Assembly (NCBI GenBank): GCA_910592205.1
Contig: CAJVPJ010001147.1
Span: 1-11,912 of the forward strand
Direction of reading: 5' to 3'
Source of the DNA: Paraglomus occultum
Lineage: Eukaryota > Glomeromycota > Glomeromycetes > Paraglomerales > Paraglomeraceae
DNA: 11,912 nucleotides
Every line of letters starts with the position of its first letter. Position 1 is the first letter of the stretch. Positions 8,092 to 11,912 of this stretch are shown in pieces. Position numbers and translations under genes: made by a program. The notes under the pieces are model-generated. The model was not told the origin of the DNA and did no database searches. It saw nothing but the letters and a program-made list of their open reading frames with translations.

Positions 8092-9326
8092 TGAGTGGCA
8101 TGCCCTTCTTATCCGATTCAACCACTCGATCTAGTATCAAAATGTGCACAAATATCAAGTTAATGCGTTTTTTAATAGACGAATACCTTATAAAATTCAA
8201 ACAAGAGCATCGCGATATTCCTTCGACAAATGTGCCGCTGAAACTTCTAATCAGCAGCCACAAAAACAAACACATGCACCGACCCCCAAACGCATTTATA
8301 ATATATAGAAAAGAAATCCAAGCGAGGCTTACCTCGCAAAAAAATGCGACGGGGTCAACATCACCGTGGATCTCGTCGACATCCACAATCGCAGGTCGAC
8401 TATGGAAGGCCGAAGACCCCGAAATCAAAGCGTTCTTTATCGGTCTTAGCAAAGTCGCAAAACAGGTTTACGACCAGCTGTTGCCGTGCAAGCAAAACTG
8501 CACGTGTAAACCGAAGAAAAAAAGAAGAAAACGACTCGCTCGCGTTCGTACTACTTCAGCCCCAGAATACATCGCATGTAATGTCACAGCAGGTGATAAT
8601 GCTAGTACAGCATGCTCCAACGGCACAGTATACGATAATATCACAGTATACAACATCGATGCCACAGCAAATATTACTACAATACACGACGGCAATGTTA
8701 CAGCATGCGACGCTGTCATTACAGACCCTGTTATTACGGACTCTGTCATTACGGACAATGCTACTATAGCATATGACGCTGTCATCCCAGACGACATTGT
8801 CACTGACAGCACACACAGCATTGTCATTGACAACACATACAACAATACCGTTACAGAATACGACAATGGCCTTACAGCCTATGATAACGTCTTTACAATT
8901 AATGATAATACCGTTACCGAGAATGCCCCTACAGCACACGACAATATCGACTTGCATACAGGGTATGATCTACTGTTTACGTACCCGGGAGATCATGCAT
9001 ATGATCGAAGCGCCCCTTTGTTGGACTCGGCGGGTACTGGTTATGATTTCCCATTTCCGTATCCAATCGATTTGGCTACCACAGAAATAGCCTTTAATAC
9101 GACAGACGTTAACAATAATATCGATACATATGATGCGAGCAATTATATGTATGATACGAGCAATTATATGTACGATACGAGTAATTATATATATGATACG
9201 AATAATTATATGGCAGTTGAAAATATGAATAACGATATGACTGATACGAATAATTATATGACAGTTGAAAATATGAATAACGATATAACTAATATGACTG
9301 ATATCAATATGAATAACACAATATGA
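8091..9326 (+). CDS. HMG-box DNA-binding protein, MATA_HMG type
   Basis: This intronless frame of 411 codons is by far the longest in the window. Residues 63-131 form an HMG box: HRPPNAFIIYRKE opens helix 1, and TIAGRLWKAEDPEIKAFF holds the conserved tryptophan of helix 2, followed by VAKQVYDQLLP. RPPNAF is the hallmark of the MATA_HMG group, sequence-specific nuclear DNA-binding regulators that include fungal mating-type proteins and large non-sex families in arbuscular mycorrhizal fungi. The loop between helices 1 and 2 (QKNATGSTSPW) looks somewhat extended. A Cys trio (133, 137, 139) and a basic cluster PKKKRRKRLARVR (141-153), a likely nuclear localisation signal, follow. Residues 154-411 are a low-complexity acidic Asn/Thr/Asp/Tyr-rich tail with no Lys, Gln or Trp and one Arg. 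Its last 64 residues are tandem repeats. Such a tail could act in activation or condensation, but that is inference. The first ATG has A at -3; starts at codons 4, 18 or 25 are possible. Its precise role and targets are unknown. Confidence 0.85.
   Translation: MSGMPFLSDSTTRSSIKMCTNIKLMRFLIDEYLIKFKQEHRDIPSTNVPLKLLISSHKNKHMHRPPNAFIIYRKEIQARLTSQKNATGSTSPWISSTSTIAGRLWKAEDPEIKAFFIGLSKVAKQVYDQLLPCKQNCTCKPKKKRRKRLARVRTTSAPEYIACNVTAGDNASTACSNGTVYDNITVYNIDATANITTIHDGNVTACDAVITDPVITDSVITDNATIAYDAVIPDDIVTDSTHSIVIDNTYNNTVTEYDNGLTAYDNVFTINDNTVTENAPTAHDNIDLHTGYDLLFTYPGDHAYDRSAPLLDSAGTGYDFPFPYPIDLATTEIAFNTTDVNNNIDTYDASNYMYDTSNYMYDTSNYIYDTNNYMAVENMNNDMTDTNNYMTVENMNNDITNMTDINMNNTI
8715..8759 (+). repeat. 15-bp in-frame tandem repeat, three copies
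   Basis: Three 5-codon units encode VITDP, VITDS and VITDN (residues 209-223 of the HMG protein). The tail around it (165-290) is a looser repeat of T(V/I)..YDN-like words, so the disordered tail probably grew by short duplications. Confidence 0.8.
9132..9212 (+). repeat. 21-bp in-frame minisatellite in the HMG protein tail
   Basis: Units at 9132, 9153, 9174 and a partial one at 9195 encode D(A/T)(S/N)NYMY-like heptapeptides (DASNYMY, DTSNYMY, DTSNYIY, DTNNYM). The units differ by only a few bases, indicating recent or homogenised duplication that keeps the frame. Confidence 0.9.
9195..9290 (+). repeat. 48-bp in-frame tandem duplication at the HMG protein C-terminus
   Basis: Two 16-codon units (9195-9242 and 9243-9290) encode DTNNYMAVENMNNDMT and DTNNYMTVENMNNDIT. 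The first six codons overlap the last 21-bp unit, so the larger repeat arose from the smaller one. Copy number is likely to vary between strains. Confidence 0.9.
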
Positions 9327-9438
9327 TCACTATTACTATGCTTATACGATATAATTACATTAGATAACAATAGCTTGTGTTTGGTGGGATTTAATAACTT
9401 TATTCATTGTAGAAATCATACGAACATTTATTATTATT

Positions 9439-9444
9439 AATAAA
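9439..9444 (+). terminator. Poly(A) signal AATAAA after the HMG gene
   Basis: AATAAA lies 113 bases after the stop codon, in an AT-rich 3' flank (TTATTATTAATAAAC). It is the best candidate 3'-end signal for this gene. Confidence 0.5.
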
Positions 9445-9920
9445 CAAAGTGTAGTACAAATACAGTGTGCGGGCACGTGATGCTCTCATTGACCATGGAA
9501 ATGTGAGTACCCATAACTGACAAAGGTTAATTTGTGGGATCTCCCAGGATTTATCACCGCATCCAACAATTATATCGCTAACTGTGAGTCGTCGGTAATA
9601 TGTCTTTATTCACATAAGCTCAATCTCATGCTTGATTTAGAATTCGACATTACCCAGACATCCTGTCTCAACCCACTCCTCCAAGCTGCAAGACATTTAA
9701 ACAGCAGATTAAGATGATGATTTGGATCTTTTCATCCTCTCCGATAAACGCATAAGACCAGACCGTCTCAAGAATAACAGCTTTTACGTGACGAAACCAC
9801 GTTTACTTGGAACAAAATAGCTATTACGCTCATCGAACTTTATTTGGCTAGATTTCTTGGTGGCGCGCATATCGAAGATTACGATAAGATAGATTATCAT
9901 GCCCGTGCTCTTTCGCCATA
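9445..9920. other. Downstream flank with short open frames, no gene defended
   Basis: A 61-codon plus frame (9532-9717) and overlapping minus frames are open here, but none has a recognisable motif. On the minus strand, fragments such as ETVWSYAFIGEDEKIQ look protein-like and may be the decayed 3' continuation of the relic at 9921-10820. A 69-codon minus frame (9848-10057) overlaps that relic in another phase. Confidence 0.35.
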
Positions 9921-10820
9921 TCATCCTTCCAGTATAACTTCCGCTTGTTTAGTATTCTAAATTTCTTCAGAGGATAATGTTCCTGTTGACACTTGCCGAT
10001 AGGATGATTGCTGAGACGCAGTTTTACCAAAGTGAAGAATAGTATCATTATTGTCATCCGCCGAATTGGATGTCACGTATGGATCATGGATAGCCTCGTG
10101 GAAAATCTAAGCTCATTACGTCAACAAATCCGGCGTTGAGGACTTTATTCATTTCCAAATATATCACGATGTCTGGACGGGTCAAATATTTGTTGGTGAA
10201 GTATCACCAAACACCGGCGTAGCTTTTGTACCGTATTTTTACTACTTGGGTTTGTGCTTGTTCTCATCTACATTCATGAGTTCAGTTTGATCTTCTAGTG
10301 TTCATCGGATTCTACAGTAGATGGGGGTATCAGTTAATAAGCCACTAGTCACTGTTATCGTTGTCGAGTATAAACAAAGGAATTCTGCAATGGTTCATTA
10401 CGTAGCAAGACTGAATCACAGGCATGATCTTGAATTGAGGTTACTGACGTTGATCTAAGAACTGAATCAATACTTCTGTTGGCGATTATGCGTCTCTTCA
10501 TACAATTCGTGATTAGTCAATGGCGAAAGAGACCTAAAGTTGTCAATAATTGCAACGTCGTCGACGGGAATTGCATCATCTAATTCCTTAAAAAATGCTT
10601 GCCCTGCATCAACTTGCTGTAATCATCTTTCACGACCATCAGCCAACATTCCAGTTATTCAATCCGTAGTTACCTCTTCCTCCGGAAACACAGTCAAATA
10701 TTTTAACACGGGTAGCTGTCTCCCAAGTGCCATTGTCCCTGATTGAAGACACCAAAACTCTTCCAATATAATTCGTCCATGCGTTTGGTATGGCATTGAT
10801 TGTATTTTCATGAAGACCAT
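9921..10820 (-). pseudogene. Decayed coding relic, copy 2 of the same unidentified family
   Basis: Read on the minus strand, one frame runs from an ATG at 10820 (MVFMKIQSMPYQ, EEFWCLQSGTMALG, KYLTVFPEEEVTTD, ITGMLADGRER, QVDAGQAFFKELDDAIPVDD) to a TGA at 10467. It is broken by TGA codons at 10659-10661 and 10623-10625. After further breaks come DNDNSD (10365), GLLTD, KYLTRPDI, NKVLNAGFVDV and PRGYP. A two-base deletion near 10090, relative to copy 1, then shifts the frame to DPYVTSNS, NDTILHFGK, SQQSSYRQVSTGTL and LEG before TGA at 9921. The 3' part (9921-10365) matches copy 1 in DNA blocks in the same order; homology of the 5' part is weaker and rests on protein likeness (for example VM.I...P and EE). 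Overlapping open frames at 10639-10875 (-) and 10540-10746 (+) compete with this reading. Family and function are unknown. Confidence 0.6.
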
Positions 10821-10863
10821 TTGCACGAATTACGTGGACTGATAAAAAATATGAGTTACCGCG

Positions 10864-10880
10864 CGGTAGTGACACTACCG
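10864..10880. repeat. 17-bp palindrome
   Basis: CGGTAGTG and CACTACCG flank one central A. It is a perfect 8-bp inverted repeat just upstream (minus sense) of the relic at 9921-10820. It could be a dimeric-factor binding site or chance; nothing else supports a role. Confidence 0.6.
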
Positions 10881-10911
10881 AGGGGTCAGACTTGCCGGCA
10901 ATGATTTCCTA

Positions 10912-11756
10912 GACCAATCAACAAAGTTTTGCTGAGCTATGAAGTTGCTGTATTGCCTACGTAATGCATAAATTGTGTAAATGAATGAAATGAACGTATA
11001 CTTCAAGTGCATCCTCGTAACTATTCCATGTAAATCGTGACTTAAAGGGGTAGATCGTGAAAAACTGGACTCCGGTTAATGCCATATCAATATTTCGAGA
11101 AATCCCGTGTTAAGGAAATAGATGTCTGCGACATAAGACAATGTGCCTATTTCGAATCGGAAAATAACACAACACGCGCCGACAAAATAAGAAATGTTAG
11201 CTCGTCAATTAGTTTTAGAACATTGTTTATACTGTCGACCAATGAATCGCAGATATATTAGTCTATTGCATATAATCGTCGTTATCAAGTAGATTAGCTG
11301 TAACTCTGGTTTTAATATCCATTCGAAAATTTGTGAATATAACGAGCGCGATAATAGAGCACACACACACACACTTGTAAAGTTTCCTATATTCGAATAA
11401 AGACATTATTGCTTACGAATTATTTAGGGCGCTTTCATACAAGAAATCAGCACAAATAGATAATGGTGTAAACATGTTTCCAATGACTGCTTGAGATTGA
11501 TGAAAAAGATAACACAGATTGTTTATTGATAAAAATATTTGTCAAAGCGTTGAATTAAAATGTTTGTCAGAGCATTCAATTTATTTGCAATGACGATAGC
11601 GACAATCTACTCTATTAACAATATATTGTCGCCCGACCCATTTTCCTCCGCGAAACGTCGATGATTATATACTTGGTTTCTAAATATAAAATTCACATAA
11701 CAGTTAGATTATTATTGTTATTATTATTTGAGTCAATACCAATGGGAGTTACTAAT
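10912..11756. other. AT-rich region with small repeats, no gene defended
   Basis: A 60-codon plus frame (11079-11261) has no motif. The stretch contains a CA microsatellite (about 11360-11374), a 25-bp imperfect tandem duplication (TTTGTCAAAGCGTTGAATT at 11538 against TTTGTCAGAGCATTCAATT at 11563) and a TTATTATT run near 11708-11728. I treat it as intergenic. Confidence 0.5.
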
Positions 11757-11762
11757 ACATAC

Positions 11763-11912
11763 CTCTGAGAACGACAAGTTTTCTCACGGGGACGCCTCTG
11801 CACCGTATAAAAAGTATCTGCCGGTTTCTGAATCGGCGGCGTCAAAGTTCTCGAAAGGGATCCACTCCAAGTAGGCGTCGTTGGGCGTTGTGGATTCCCT
11901 TTGTGATTTTTT
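11763..11912 (-). pseudogene. Partial exon entering from the right edge, one internal TGA, ending at a splice donor
   Basis: The minus strand is open from the window edge for 42 codons: QRESTTPNDAYLEWIPFENF, then DAADSETGRYFLYGAEASP. TGA follows at 11784-11786, and the frame continues ENLSFSE to a strong GTATGT donor in phase 0 (11762-11757). GC content rises sharply here, unlike the neighbouring DNA, as expected for an exon. YLEWIPFENF weakly recalls the segment just before the kinase domain in the large kinase families of mycorrhizal fungi, but no glycine loop follows, so I do not assign it. The TGA could be a real stop (last codons of a gene), decay, or a CGA-to-TGA change. Confidence 0.4.

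Noticed and set aside
8078-8452. 124-codon minus frame over the HMG box
   Set aside because: It is antisense to a clear HMG domain and has no motif.
8468-8957. Long minus-strand open frames (132 and 133 codons) and a 141-codon plus frame (8344-8769) over the HMG gene
   Set aside because: They are shadows of the low-complexity, repeat-rich tail, where stop-free frames arise in several phases. The HMG frame carries the only recognisable domain.
9921-10820. TGA read as tryptophan (mitochondrial code or integrated mitovirus-like sequence)
   Set aside because: TAA and TAG stops and frame shifts are also present, and no polymerase motifs are visible. Decay of a nuclear repeat explains the stops.
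10639-10875. 78-codon minus frame as a C2-domain protein (GKSDPSVV just upstream, then YFLSVHVIRANGL)
   Set aside because: The resemblance is short and the order of the motifs is wrong for one C2 domain. The competing frame matches relic copy 1 better.
11802-11815. Plus-strand TATA box (GTATAAAAAG)
   Set aside because: It lies inside the minus-strand coding-like exon as codons for YFLY, with no plus-strand gene in view.
11761-11912. Protein kinase N-terminal exon
   Set aside because: YLEWIPFENF is suggestive, but no glycine-rich loop or other kinase motif follows within the visible sequence.

Overview
The window looks like a gene-poor, AT-rich piece of a eukaryotic, most likely fungal, nuclear genome. 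The best-supported gene is an intronless HMG-box protein of the MATA_HMG type (8091-9326, +). Expanded families of such genes in AT-rich genomes full of decayed repeats are known from arbuscular mycorrhizal fungi (Glomeromycotina, for example Rhizophagus). That placement is inferred from gene type, base composition and gene density, not proved. No bacterial gene organisation, rRNA, tRNA or CRISPR array was seen.

Layout. 1-2785 is AT-rich, stop-dense DNA with a perfect 11-bp hairpin (1435-1464) and a short tandem repeat (1677-1758). 2786-3505 (+) is a broken protein-coding relic. 3715-5130 (-) holds coding-like debris that includes a second, decayed HMG box (4478-4705). 5140-5975 shows no convincing gene. 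6076-6267 (-) is a plausible small gene for a 63-residue single-pass membrane protein that weakly resembles the cytochrome oxidase assembly factor Cox14. 6640-8090 is non-coding and carries a degenerate motif array (6951-7468). 8091-9326 (+) is the HMG-box gene, with a poly(A) signal at 9439. 9921-10820 (-) is a second broken copy of the relic at 2786-3505, in the opposite orientation. 10912-11756 shows nothing convincing. At the right edge, a minus-strand exon-like segment ends at a strong splice donor.

The main result is that the relics at 2786-3505 (+) and 9921-10820 (-) are homologous at the DNA level (34 of 42, 15 of 18 and 15 of 16 matches in three separate blocks, in the same order) although neither has a long intact frame. 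They are fossils of one dispersed, protein-coding family that I do not recognise. They flank a stretch that contains both HMG-box loci. No operon-like cooperation between genes is visible; most of the window is decayed accessory DNA around one HMG regulator.
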